This document shows, piece after piece, positions 1 through 7,242 of a stretch of DNA of 64,000 bases. Under the pieces are notes generated by a model, which was not told the origin of the DNA, did no database searches, and saw only the letters and a list, made by a program, of their open reading frames with translations. This stretch comes from Polaribacter glomeratus (lineage in GTDB: Bacteria; Bacteroidota; Bacteroidia; Flavobacteriales; Flavobacteriaceae): positions 1,562,836 through 1,626,835 of the forward strand of contig NZ_MSCM01000001.1 in NCBI RefSeq assembly GCF_002954665.1, in the 5' to 3' direction. Both the position numbers and the translations under genes were made by a program. Position 1 is the first letter of the stretch; each line of letters opens with the position of its first letter.

Positions 1-1
1 A

Positions 2-265
2 ATACCAAATGATACTATTGATGATGAAGCTATTGATTATAAAGATTTAAACCCTAAAAAGGTTTTAAATACGTTGCAAAATTTAAAAGAAAATTACAGG
101 GTTGTACTTACTTTAAATTTAATAGAAGGATATGATTATGAAGAAATTGCACAAATTTTAAAGTACACAAATGAGAATGTGAGAACCACAATTTCTAGAG
201 CAAAGAAAAAATTAAAGCAAGTACTACTTGCAGAAAATACACAAATACAAGCGTATGGAAAATAA
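2..265 (+). CDS. ECF RNA polymerase sigma factor, C-terminal part (5' end outside window)
   Basis: The reading frame is open from base 2, so only the last 87 or so codons are present. The visible part matches sigma-70 region 4: a helix-turn-helix in which 'EGYDYEEIAQIL' and 'NVRTTISRAKKKLKQ' are the typical helices that read the -35 element. Family knowledge: ECF sigma factors direct RNA polymerase to a small regulon and are held by a membrane anti-sigma factor. The stop codon overlaps the start of the next gene by 11 bases, so the two are translationally coupled. The exact ECF subgroup cannot be told because region 2 is missing. Confidence 0.9.
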   Translation: MPNDTIDDEAIDYKDLNPKKVLNTLQNLKENYRVVLTLNLIEGYDYEEIAQILKYTNENVRTTISRAKKKLKQVLLAENTQIQAYGK

Positions 266-779
266 ATTAGAGGATTTCTTTTCTGAAAATAAATTTGATT
301 TCCAAGAGCCGAAATCAGGACATTTAGAACGTTTTGAAGGCAAACTAAATCAGCCAAAAAAGAATAGTAAAACTTCTTGGAAATGGTTAAGTGCAGCGGC
401 ATCAGTAGTTTTAGTTTTAGGCTTTTGGTTGGGCAGCAATCATCAAAAAAAACAAATGGATTTAGCCGATGTTTCTCCTAAAATGGAAGAAGTACAAAAC
501 TATTTTGTATCCACTATTCATCAAGAATTAAAAAATCTTGAAAAAAATAGAAATTTAGAAACAGAAATAATTATCGAAGAAGCTTTAGAGCGATTGGAAG
601 AATTAGAAGACAATTATAAAACTTTTGTAAAAGAATTAAATATTGAAGGAAACTCAAGACAAATTATAAGTGAGATGATTCAAAATTACCAGCAACGTTT
701 AGAAATTTTAGAAAACGTATTAATTCAACTTGAACAAATTAAAAATCCTAATCTAATAAAAGATGAAATATATCTATAA
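255..779 (+). CDS. Putative membrane anti-sigma factor
   Basis: 174-residue protein starting at the ATG at 255; a longer frame from 228 would lie inside the sigma gene, whereas 255 gives the classic 11-base overlap. Residues 1-41 are cytoplasmic and acidic/polar, residues 42-60 form a single membrane span with a preceding Trp-Lys-Trp, and the rest is a charged, Glu/Leu-rich stretch predicted to form a long coiled coil. No ZAS-type His-Cys motif is visible. The role is inferred from position after an ECF sigma gene and the topology, not from a recognised domain. The end overlaps the next gene by 17 bases. Confidence 0.65.
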   Translation: MENKLEDFFSENKFDFQEPKSGHLERFEGKLNQPKKNSKTSWKWLSAAASVVLVLGFWLGSNHQKKQMDLADVSPKMEEVQNYFVSTIHQELKNLEKNRNLETEIIIEEALERLEELEDNYKTFVKELNIEGNSRQIISEMIQNYQQRLEILENVLIQLEQIKNPNLIKDEIYL

Positions 780-1842
780 AATTACTCTGCTTTTTTTACT
801 TTTCCCGCTAATTACCTCGGCTATTGTTGATGGTAAAAAGCAAGAAAAAAAGAAAATTATCAAAAAAGAATATGCTGTAAATGCAGATGCAAAAGTGTCT
901 ATTAATAATAAATATGGAAATTTAAACATCACCACTTGGGATAAAAACAGAGTAGAGATAGAAGTTACAATCACTGTAAAAGGTGATGATTTAGAAAGTG
1001 TTGAAGACAAACTTGCATCCATTGATATTCAATTTGATGCTTCTTCTAACTTTGTTTCCGCTAAGACTAACTTTGAAAAAGAAGAAAAAAGCTGGTCTTT
1101 CTGGAAAAAAAGCAGCAATATTACGTATCAAATTAATTACGTCATAAAAATGCCAAAATCTAATTCTGTAAATTTAGACAATGATTATGGAAGTATTTAT
1201 TTAGATTATTTATCAGGAAACGCTTCTATCAACTGCGATTATGGTAAAGTTTCGGTAGGTGAATTAACTGGAGATTATACTACTATTAATTTAGATTACT
1301 GCAATTCATCCACCATTGGTGCTATAAAAACTGGCAATATAAATGTTGATTATTCTAAAATTAGTATTGATAAAGCAGGAGATTTAAAAGTAAATGCCGA
1401 TTATTCAACTTTAAAACTTGGAACCGTTGGTAACATCAACTTTAAAGCAGATTATGGATCCATAAGTATTGAGGAAGCTGATGATGTGAATGGAAATTCT
1501 GATTATGTAAGTATGAGCTTTGGTACTATCAGAAGAAATTTAATTATTGATACAGATTACGGATCTATTTCTGTAAAAAAAGTAACAAAAGGTTTTGAAC
1601 AAGTAACAATTGATGCAGAATATGCAGATATTAAAATAGGCGTTGAAAGTGATGCTGTGTTCGATTTTGAAGTAGATTTGCAATATGCTAGTTTTAAAGG
1701 CGAGAATGATAAAATGGAATTTTATCAAAAAACATCAAAAGCAACAAAAAGTTATTATAGAGGTAAATTTGGAAAAGGAAACTCTAATTCTAAACTAAAA
1801 ATTAGATCTCAATATGGTGGAGTTTCCATCACAGAATATTAA
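763..1842 (+). CDS. Exported beta-repeat protein, adhesin/DUF4097-like
   Basis: 359 residues with a signal peptide over about residues 1-20 (MKYIYKITLLFLLF followed by a small-residue cleavage region). The body is a run of short beta-strand repeats, roughly every 18-20 residues, each carrying a 'D-Y-G/S-x-I/L' core such as NADYSTL, KADYGSI and DTDYGSI, which suggests a right-handed beta-helix like the DUF4097 family. It is the third gene of the sigma/anti-sigma operon and overlaps the second gene, so it is probably controlled by that sigma factor. The function is unknown; surface or periplasmic location is inferred. Confidence 0.7.
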   Translation: MKYIYKITLLFLLFPLITSAIVDGKKQEKKKIIKKEYAVNADAKVSINNKYGNLNITTWDKNRVEIEVTITVKGDDLESVEDKLASIDIQFDASSNFVSAKTNFEKEEKSWSFWKKSSNITYQINYVIKMPKSNSVNLDNDYGSIYLDYLSGNASINCDYGKVSVGELTGDYTTINLDYCNSSTIGAIKTGNINVDYSKISIDKAGDLKVNADYSTLKLGTVGNINFKADYGSISIEEADDVNGNSDYVSMSFGTIRRNLIIDTDYGSISVKKVTKGFEQVTIDAEYADIKIGVESDAVFDFEVDLQYASFKGENDKMEFYQKTSKATKSYYRGKFGKGNSNSKLKIRSQYGGVSITEY

Positions 1843-1870
1843 TTAAAATCAATCAAAAAACAATAAAATC

Positions 1871-2605
1871 ATGTTTAAAAAAATCGTTTTAACTGTACTT
1901 ATTTTAACTGTATCAATAACTGCTAATGCACAAGATTGGTCTGGAAGTAGTAAAAAAATAAAAGGTAACGGAAAAGTAGTAACTGTAAATAGAACAACTT
2001 CTAGTTTTGATGGCATTGCTGTTGGTGGTTCTTTTGATGTTTTGTTGGTAAAAGGCAAAGAAGGTAAAATTACTATTGAAGGCGAAGAAAACATTATCCC
2101 TTTTATAGAAACGGAAATTGAAGGAGATCTTTTGCATATACAATTTAAGAAAAACACAAATATTAACACAACCAAAAAACTTTTAGTTACTGTTTATTTT
2201 GAAAATATAGAAAAAGTTTCGCTAGCTGGTTCTGGAAACATTCGTAGTACTGAAATTATAAAAAGTAGAGATTTTGCTGTTGCTTTAGGCGGTTCTGGAA
2301 ACATTACTTTAAAAGTTGATGCCAATGAAATTAGCTCAAATATTGGTGGTTCTGGAAACATCGAATTAACTGGCACTGCAAAAGAGTTAACTTGTTCTAT
2401 TGCTGGTTCTGGTAGTATAAAAGCCTACAATTTAAATACGGATATTTTAAACGCAAATATTGCTGGTTCTGGTAGTGTAAACGCTAGTGTTAAAAGCAAA
2501 ATTAAAGCAAAAATAGTAGGTTCTGGTAGCGTTTATTATAAAGGAAATCCTTTAGATATTGATACTAAATCTGTGGGTTCTGGTAGTGTTATAGAAAGAA
2601 ATTAA
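1871..2605 (+). CDS. Exported GIN-domain (DUF2807) head protein
   Basis: 244 residues with a signal peptide ending near 'SITANAQ' (about residue 21). The mature part is the GIN domain: an 'SSFDGIAVGGSFDV' start, then repeated GSGNI / GSGSI / GSGSV turns about every 20 residues to the C-terminus, typical of DUF2807 beta-helix proteins. These are widespread in Bacteroidetes next to sigma/anti-sigma pairs and DUF4097-like proteins, as seen here 28 bases upstream. Biochemical role is not established. A strong terminator follows, closing the operon. Confidence 0.85.
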   Translation: MFKKIVLTVLILTVSITANAQDWSGSSKKIKGNGKVVTVNRTTSSFDGIAVGGSFDVLLVKGKEGKITIEGEENIIPFIETEIEGDLLHIQFKKNTNINTTKKLLVTVYFENIEKVSLAGSGNIRSTEIIKSRDFAVALGGSGNITLKVDANEISSNIGGSGNIELTGTAKELTCSIAGSGSIKAYNLNTDILNANIAGSGSVNASVKSKIKAKIVGSGSVYYKGNPLDIDTKSVGSGSVIERN

Positions 2606-2637
2606 AGTACAAACAATTTTGCTGAAATAAAACTTTT

Positions 2638-2676
2638 AAAAAGCTGTAAAATGTAAATCATTTTGCGGCTTTTTCA
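2638..2676 (+). terminator. Rho-independent terminator after the GIN-domain gene
   Basis: Inverted repeat AAAAAGC-t-G-t-AAAATG / CATTTT-g-C-g-GCTTTTT with a five-base loop, ending in a T run, 33 bases after the stop of the GIN gene. Confidence 0.75.
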
Positions 2677-2810
2677 CTTTAAACAGAAAAAAGTATAACT
2701 TAGCTATCATTTTATAGAAAAAAATAAAGCAAACTCTTTTTCTATTATTTGTGCTTTAAAGATTTTCTTTCTTTGGATAAAAAACAAGTGCGCTAAAGCC
2801 TGAGTATATA

Positions 2811-3069
2811 ATTATTTTCAACAATGAAATCATAACAAAAGAACAACTTGAAGTTTCTGTAAAAAATGGTACTATAACTTCTATGGTAAAGGCGCAACTA
2901 AAAAAGTACATAGTCTATTTGCGAAAAACCTGGAATAAATAGGCACAAATTCTATTCCTAAAACTTTGTAATTGACAAAAAAGGAGTAATTATAAATCGT
3001 TCTGTTGGCAGTTAGGAAGAAAATAATAGCAAATTAGCATCTAGAATAAAGAAGATATTGAATAAATAA
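2811..3069 (+). pseudogene. Decayed thioredoxin-like (TlpA/redoxin-type) gene remnant
   Basis: No intact frame, but pieces of one protein are readable in order across frames: NNEIITKEQLEVSVKNG (from about 2820), then GATKKVHSLFAKNLE, then after a stop IGTNSIPKT, then a one-base shift into VIDKKGVIINRSVGS, a TAG at 3013, and EENNSKLASRIKKILNK ending at the TAA at 3067. 'Ser-Ile-Pro-Lys-Thr-(Phe)-Val-Ile-Asp-Lys-Lys-Gly' is the cis-Pro loop and following strand of thioredoxin-fold TlpA family reductases. At least two frameshifts and two nonsense codons are present. The region between 2700 and 2810 shows nothing readable. Confidence 0.75.
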
Positions 3070-3098
3070 TTATTAGTAAAAATTATTCCTACAAAATT

Positions 3099-4202
3099 AT
3101 GAATATAGAAGAAATTCGATCACTTTTTCCGGTTACCAAAGAAGCAATTTATTTGAATAGCGCATCACAATCACCACTTAATATTTTGGTTTATAATAGA
3201 CTTCAAAATTGTTTGAAAACAGAATTACAACTTCTTGGTAAAAAAAGTTTTAATCGTGATAATATTCGTGTTCCACTTTCAAAATTATTAGGTGGTTCTG
3301 CGGATGAGTATGCTTTGACAACAAGCACTGGCGTTGGTATAGGAATCGTAGCACAAGGATTAAAATTTAAAAAAGGAGACAATATTATAATTCCTGAAAA
3401 CGAACATTGGAACACAACATACCCTTGGTTACATTTAGAAAAAGAAGGTGTTGAAATTAGGTTTGCAAAAGTAAATAAAGATGAAAGTTTTGAACCATCA
3501 GCCATAAAAAAACTAATTGATAAAAACACGAAAGTTGTGGCTATGGCGGCTGTAAGATATAATAGCGGTTTTAGACCAAATTTAACGGCAATTGCAAAAA
3601 TTGCACACGAAAATGATGCTTTATTTATTGTAGATGCAGCGCAAGCCGCTGGTATGATTCCTATTGATGTTGATAAAGATGAAATTGATGTGCTTTCTGG
3701 TTGTGGTTTTAAATGGCTTTTAGGGCTGCACGGAACAGGATTTTTATATGTTAGTAAAAGAGTTATAAAAATAATTAATCCTGTTTTACCAGGAATGTAC
3801 GCGGCAGAAAGAATGCACGACCAACTTTCTTTTTATAAAGATTCTAGAAAATTTGAAACTGGTACAATTGCTTATCCCCTATTTGATGCTTGGTCTGCAG
3901 GATTAGAATTGCTACTTAAAATAGGAGTTGAAAATATTTACAAAAAAGCGATCGAAAACACGGATGTTATTATTGAGGGACTTAAAAATAAAGGATATCA
4001 AATTATATCACCCATTAAAAGGATAGAAGATCGAAGTGCCATTATTCATTTTAAATCCGATTCTCTAGAAACTACTAAAATGCTTTATCAAAAGCTTATT
4101 ACTAAAAATGTTCTGGTTACATTGCAGGGTGAAAACATCAGAGTTAGTCCTAATTTTTTTACTTCAAAAAGGGAAATTAAACTATTCTTAAATTTAATTT
4201 AA
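3099..4202 (+). CDS. Class-V PLP-dependent aminotransferase (cysteine-desulfurase-like fold)
   Basis: 367 residues, usual for the family. Residues that mark fold-type I: 'ALTTSTGVG' (phosphate-binding, about 72-80), 'VDAAQAAG' with the PLP-pyridine Asp179 and partner Gln182, and 'GCGFKWLLGLHG' with the Schiff-base Lys205. The mobile catalytic-Cys loop of true cysteine desulfurases is not obvious, so an isopenicillin-N-epimerase-like or other aminotransferase role is as likely. Substrate unknown. It stands alone, 30 bases downstream of a pseudogene. Confidence 0.85.
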   Translation: MNIEEIRSLFPVTKEAIYLNSASQSPLNILVYNRLQNCLKTELQLLGKKSFNRDNIRVPLSKLLGGSADEYALTTSTGVGIGIVAQGLKFKKGDNIIIPENEHWNTTYPWLHLEKEGVEIRFAKVNKDESFEPSAIKKLIDKNTKVVAMAAVRYNSGFRPNLTAIAKIAHENDALFIVDAAQAAGMIPIDVDKDEIDVLSGCGFKWLLGLHGTGFLYVSKRVIKIINPVLPGMYAAERMHDQLSFYKDSRKFETGTIAYPLFDAWSAGLELLLKIGVENIYKKAIENTDVIIEGLKNKGYQIISPIKRIEDRSAIIHFKSDSLETTKMLYQKLITKNVLVTLQGENIRVSPNFFTSKREIKLFLNLI

Positions 4203-4325
4203 GTTGTTTATTAGTTTTAAAAAGAGATCTTGGCTAAAGAATTCTAAAAAATATATTACGGAACTAGATTCAATTTAAAGAATGAAAACATCAATTTTAC
4301 ATCAAACATTATTTAAAGAAATAAT

Positions 4326-5258
4326 ATGCAAGTAATTTTAGGAGCAAACGGAATAATTGGTGAGGAATTGGCAAAAGAATTAAACGCTAATTACACAACT
4401 GAAATTAAGTTAGTTGGACGAAATCCTAAAAAAGTGAATACGAATGATGTTTTATTTAAAGCTGACTTGCTAAATTTAGAGGAAGTTTTTAAAGCTATTG
4501 AAAACGCTGAAATTGCATATTTAACCGTTGGCCTTGCTTATAAATCTGATGTTTGGTTAACAGATTGGTCAATAATTATGAACAATGTAATAACTGCTTG
4601 TAAGGCCAATAACTGCAAACTTGTTTACTTTGATAATACGTATGCATATGCTCAAGATAGCAAAATTCAGTTAGAAAATACTCCTTTAAAATCCGAAGGA
4701 AAAAAAGGAAAAGCGAAAAAATTAGCAGCAGAACTTTTATTAGCAGCCATTAAACAACAAGAAATTAATGCTGTTATTTGTAGAGCACCCGAATTTTATG
4801 GTCCTGGAAAAACAAAAGGACTTACAAATTCCCTTATTTTTGAAAACCTAAAAATTGATAAAAAGCCAAAAGTTTTTTTAAGCGACTCTGTATTAAGAAC
4901 GCTTATTTATACACCTGATGCGAGTAAAGCAATGGCACTTATTGGCAATACAACAGATGCTTACGGACAAACTTGGCATCTTCCTTGTGATGACAACCGA
5001 CTAACTTACAAAGGCATAATCGCTGAAATTTCTACCCAGTTAGGCAGAAAAATAAAGTATACTGTATTAAATTCATTGGTATTAAAAATAGTCTCTTTTT
5101 TTAATGAAAACATAAAGGAAACGCAAGAATTACTTCCTAGATATGCTATTGATAATATCTTTGATTCTAGTAAGTTTAAGAAAAAATTTCCGAGTTTTAG
5201 AGTAACTACTTACCCTGAAGGAATTAAGAGTGTTCTTGATGATTATCAAATAAAATAA
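4326..5258 (+). CDS. NAD(P)-dependent epimerase/dehydratase family protein (atypical SDR)
   Basis: 310 residues beginning with a Rossmann nucleotide loop, 'ILGANGIIGEELAKEL', the G-x-x-G-x-x-G fingerprint of extended/atypical SDRs. A 'DNTYAYAQ' strand follows near residue 100, in the place of the S/YxxxK region, and 'CRAPEFYGPG' corresponds to the R-x-x-x-x-Y-G-P-G segment of this family. Substrate not predictable. It begins 123 bases after the aminotransferase and has no obvious own terminator. Confidence 0.85.
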   Translation: MQVILGANGIIGEELAKELNANYTTEIKLVGRNPKKVNTNDVLFKADLLNLEEVFKAIENAEIAYLTVGLAYKSDVWLTDWSIIMNNVITACKANNCKLVYFDNTYAYAQDSKIQLENTPLKSEGKKGKAKKLAAELLLAAIKQQEINAVICRAPEFYGPGKTKGLTNSLIFENLKIDKKPKVFLSDSVLRTLIYTPDASKAMALIGNTTDAYGQTWHLPCDDNRLTYKGIIAEISTQLGRKIKYTVLNSLVLKIVSFFNENIKETQELLPRYAIDNIFDSSKFKKKFPSFRVTTYPEGIKSVLDDYQIK

Positions 5259-5457
5259 GTGTAAATATTCAATAATTATTTTTTAAAATATGCTGAATTT
5301 TTACAAAATTATTACATTTAAACTTTATTTATCCGTAGAAATTATAACAAATATTTAGTTTTATTTTTAGTTTCTTTTCAACATAAAAAATATAATTTCG
5401 CTTAGCATCACAATTTTATATCAACATGGATCTAACATCCAATTAAAAAAAAATAAA

Positions 5458-5952
5458 ATGAAGTTAATAGAAATTAAAATATACGAAACGATAATCTCAA
5501 TCGTACTATTTTTTATAATTAAAATTATCATCATTAAATTAATTGATAGAACTGTACTAAAAAGTTTATTGCATAAAACACGAGGAAAAATTATCAAAAA
5601 AGTTTTTAAAGTAGTTCTAATAACTATTATTTTAATTTTTATTTTATCGGTTTGGGGTGTAGATCAATCAGAATTATTTATGTTTATGGCTTCTGTGCTA
5701 ACCGTTATTGGTATTGCATTGTTTGCCCAATGGTCTCATTTATCAAATCTTACCTCTGGTATGATTATCTTTTTTAATCATTCTGCAAAACTAGACGACA
5801 CCATTCAAATTATAGACAAAGACTACAATATAGAAGGTAGAATAAGTGATATAGGTCTTTTTTTTGTAAAAATAAAAACTATTGAAAACGAAGAAGTAAC
5901 GTTGCCTAACAACGTTTTTTTACAAAAAATGATAAAAAAGAAAATAAGCTAG
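5458..5952 (+). CDS. Small MscS-type mechanosensitive channel domain protein
   Basis: 164 residues: two to three membrane spans (about 10-30, 45-65, 75-95) followed by the MscS beta domain start, 'GMIIFFNHSAKLDDTIQI' and 'EGRISDIGLFFVKIKTIENEEVTLPNNVFLQK', which match the family's beta-domain signature (xGRVxxIGxxxTxIxTxDxxxxxIPN). It ends soon after the PN motif, so it lacks the C-terminal alpha/beta vestibule; such short versions are common in Flavobacteriaceae. Likely releases osmolytes at low external osmolarity. Convergent with the next gene, 12 bases apart. Confidence 0.85.
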   Translation: MKLIEIKIYETIISIVLFFIIKIIIIKLIDRTVLKSLLHKTRGKIIKKVFKVVLITIILIFILSVWGVDQSELFMFMASVLTVIGIALFAQWSHLSNLTSGMIIFFNHSAKLDDTIQIIDKDYNIEGRISDIGLFFVKIKTIENEEVTLPNNVFLQKMIKKKIS

Positions 5953-5964
5953 TTTTAAAATAGT

Positions 5965-7242
5965 TTAAAATCTAACGTCGTAAGAAACACCTAAAGATGT
6001 GTATAAAAAATATTCTCCTTTAGAAAATGGTTTTTCTTCTCTAAAAGCGCTGGCATTAAAGCCCCAAGCATTTTTTTTATTTTTAGAGGAAAAGAAATAT
6101 CCGAATACTATTTTTTGAGAACCTAAATCAAAAATTTCTTTCCCTGTAAAACCAGGAATAAATCGATCTAACGTTGGCGCGGCTCCAAAACCAGCTTCAA
6201 TAGCAAAATAATTTTCTGCATCGCTTCTATATTTTCTATAAATAAGGGCTGCAGATTTACTGGTACCAGGAAAACCTGGAGTTACATATCCTCTAAAAGC
6301 CCAATAACTGTTACCTGTGTACCAAGCTAAAGAACCTGTATAAATAGTAGTTTCTGTTGAAAACTTTAGCCATCTAAAACCTAAGGAAGCTTCAAAACTT
6401 TTTGGTAATGATTTAAAAAGCTCAAATCCGTATCGCTGTGTAGGATTGTATGGACTGTTAGAAAAACCACCACTCACATACGCGTACAAACCTTCTGCTA
6501 TTCTTGGATATAAATCTACTTCAAATTGATAATTATCTGTTTGAAACCTATTTAAATAATTCATTTTAGCAATAACACTTCCGTATTTTGTTTGTCTAGA
6601 ATAACTTAATGTACTAAAGTATGCGTTAGACCAACCATTATTACCTTTATAAACATCGTAATAATCTGTAGAAAAACTTATTCCTATTCTATTAAAACTT
6701 AATTGGTTTTCTATAGAATTTTGATAGTTTAAAACCTCTTCGTTATTTGGATGTAATTTTACAGCTTCCTTCATTGTAGAAAGGGCTTCTTGACTTTTGC
6801 CAGAATTTAATTCTGATTTTGCTTTTAGCTGTAGTAAATCTGCATCATTATTAAAAATATTTAGTGCCTTTAAAGATAATGCTAAGGCATTGTAATATTT
6901 TTCTGCATAAACTTCGTTTTTGATATACGCAATCCAATCTGTTTTTCTGTTTGCATCTTTGGCTAAAACATATTTAAACTCTTTTCTTGCCTCGTTATAA
7001 TTTCCATCCCAAGAATAGGTGCTTGCTAAAAATGAACGGATATCTAAATAATCTGGATATTTAGTTAAAATAAACTTTAAAGAATCTTGTGCTTGAGCAC
7101 GTTTGCCATTAAAAGCTAAATCTCTGGCAACTTCAAAAGCGGTATCTGGGTTTGCGTTAAAGACTTTTTCTTGTGCAAAAAATTGATTGGTATAAAAAGT
7201 TAATACCATCAAAATTGCAACTTGTTTTATTTTTACCTTCAT
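5965..7242 (-). CDS. TPR plus YaiO-family outer-membrane beta-barrel protein
   Basis: 425 residues with a signal peptide (about 1-23, ending FFAQ). Residues about 30-185 are TPR-like helix pairs (for example YPDYLDIRSFLASTYSWDGNYNEARKEF in shorter form), and residues about 185-425 are amphipathic beta strands rich in Tyr/Trp/Gly and finishing with the aromatic 'GVSYDVRF', the C-terminal Phe expected of an outer-membrane barrel. This is the arrangement of PgaA/BcsC-type export pores, built with a YaiO barrel. Its ATG overlaps the stop of the upstream LtaS-like gene (TAATG), so it is the last gene of the regulator-HEAT-GT2-LtaS-YaiO operon. Export of the polymer made by the GT2 is inferred. Confidence 0.85.
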   Translation of the reverse strand: MKVKIKQVAILMVLTFYTNQFFAQEKVFNANPDTAFEVARDLAFNGKRAQAQDSLKFILTKYPDYLDIRSFLASTYSWDGNYNEARKEFKYVLAKDANRKTDWIAYIKNEVYAEKYYNALALSLKALNIFNNDADLLQLKAKSELNSGKSQEALSTMKEAVKLHPNNEEVLNYQNSIENQLSFNRIGISFSTDYYDVYKGNNGWSNAYFSTLSYSRQTKYGSVIAKMNYLNRFQTDNYQFEVDLYPRIAEGLYAYVSGGFSNSPYNPTQRYGFELFKSLPKSFEASLGFRWLKFSTETTIYTGSLAWYTGNSYWAFRGYVTPGFPGTSKSAALIYRKYRSDAENYFAIEAGFGAAPTLDRFIPGFTGKEIFDLGSQKIVFGYFFSSKNKKNAWGFNASAFREEKPFSKGEYFLYTSLGVSYDVRF

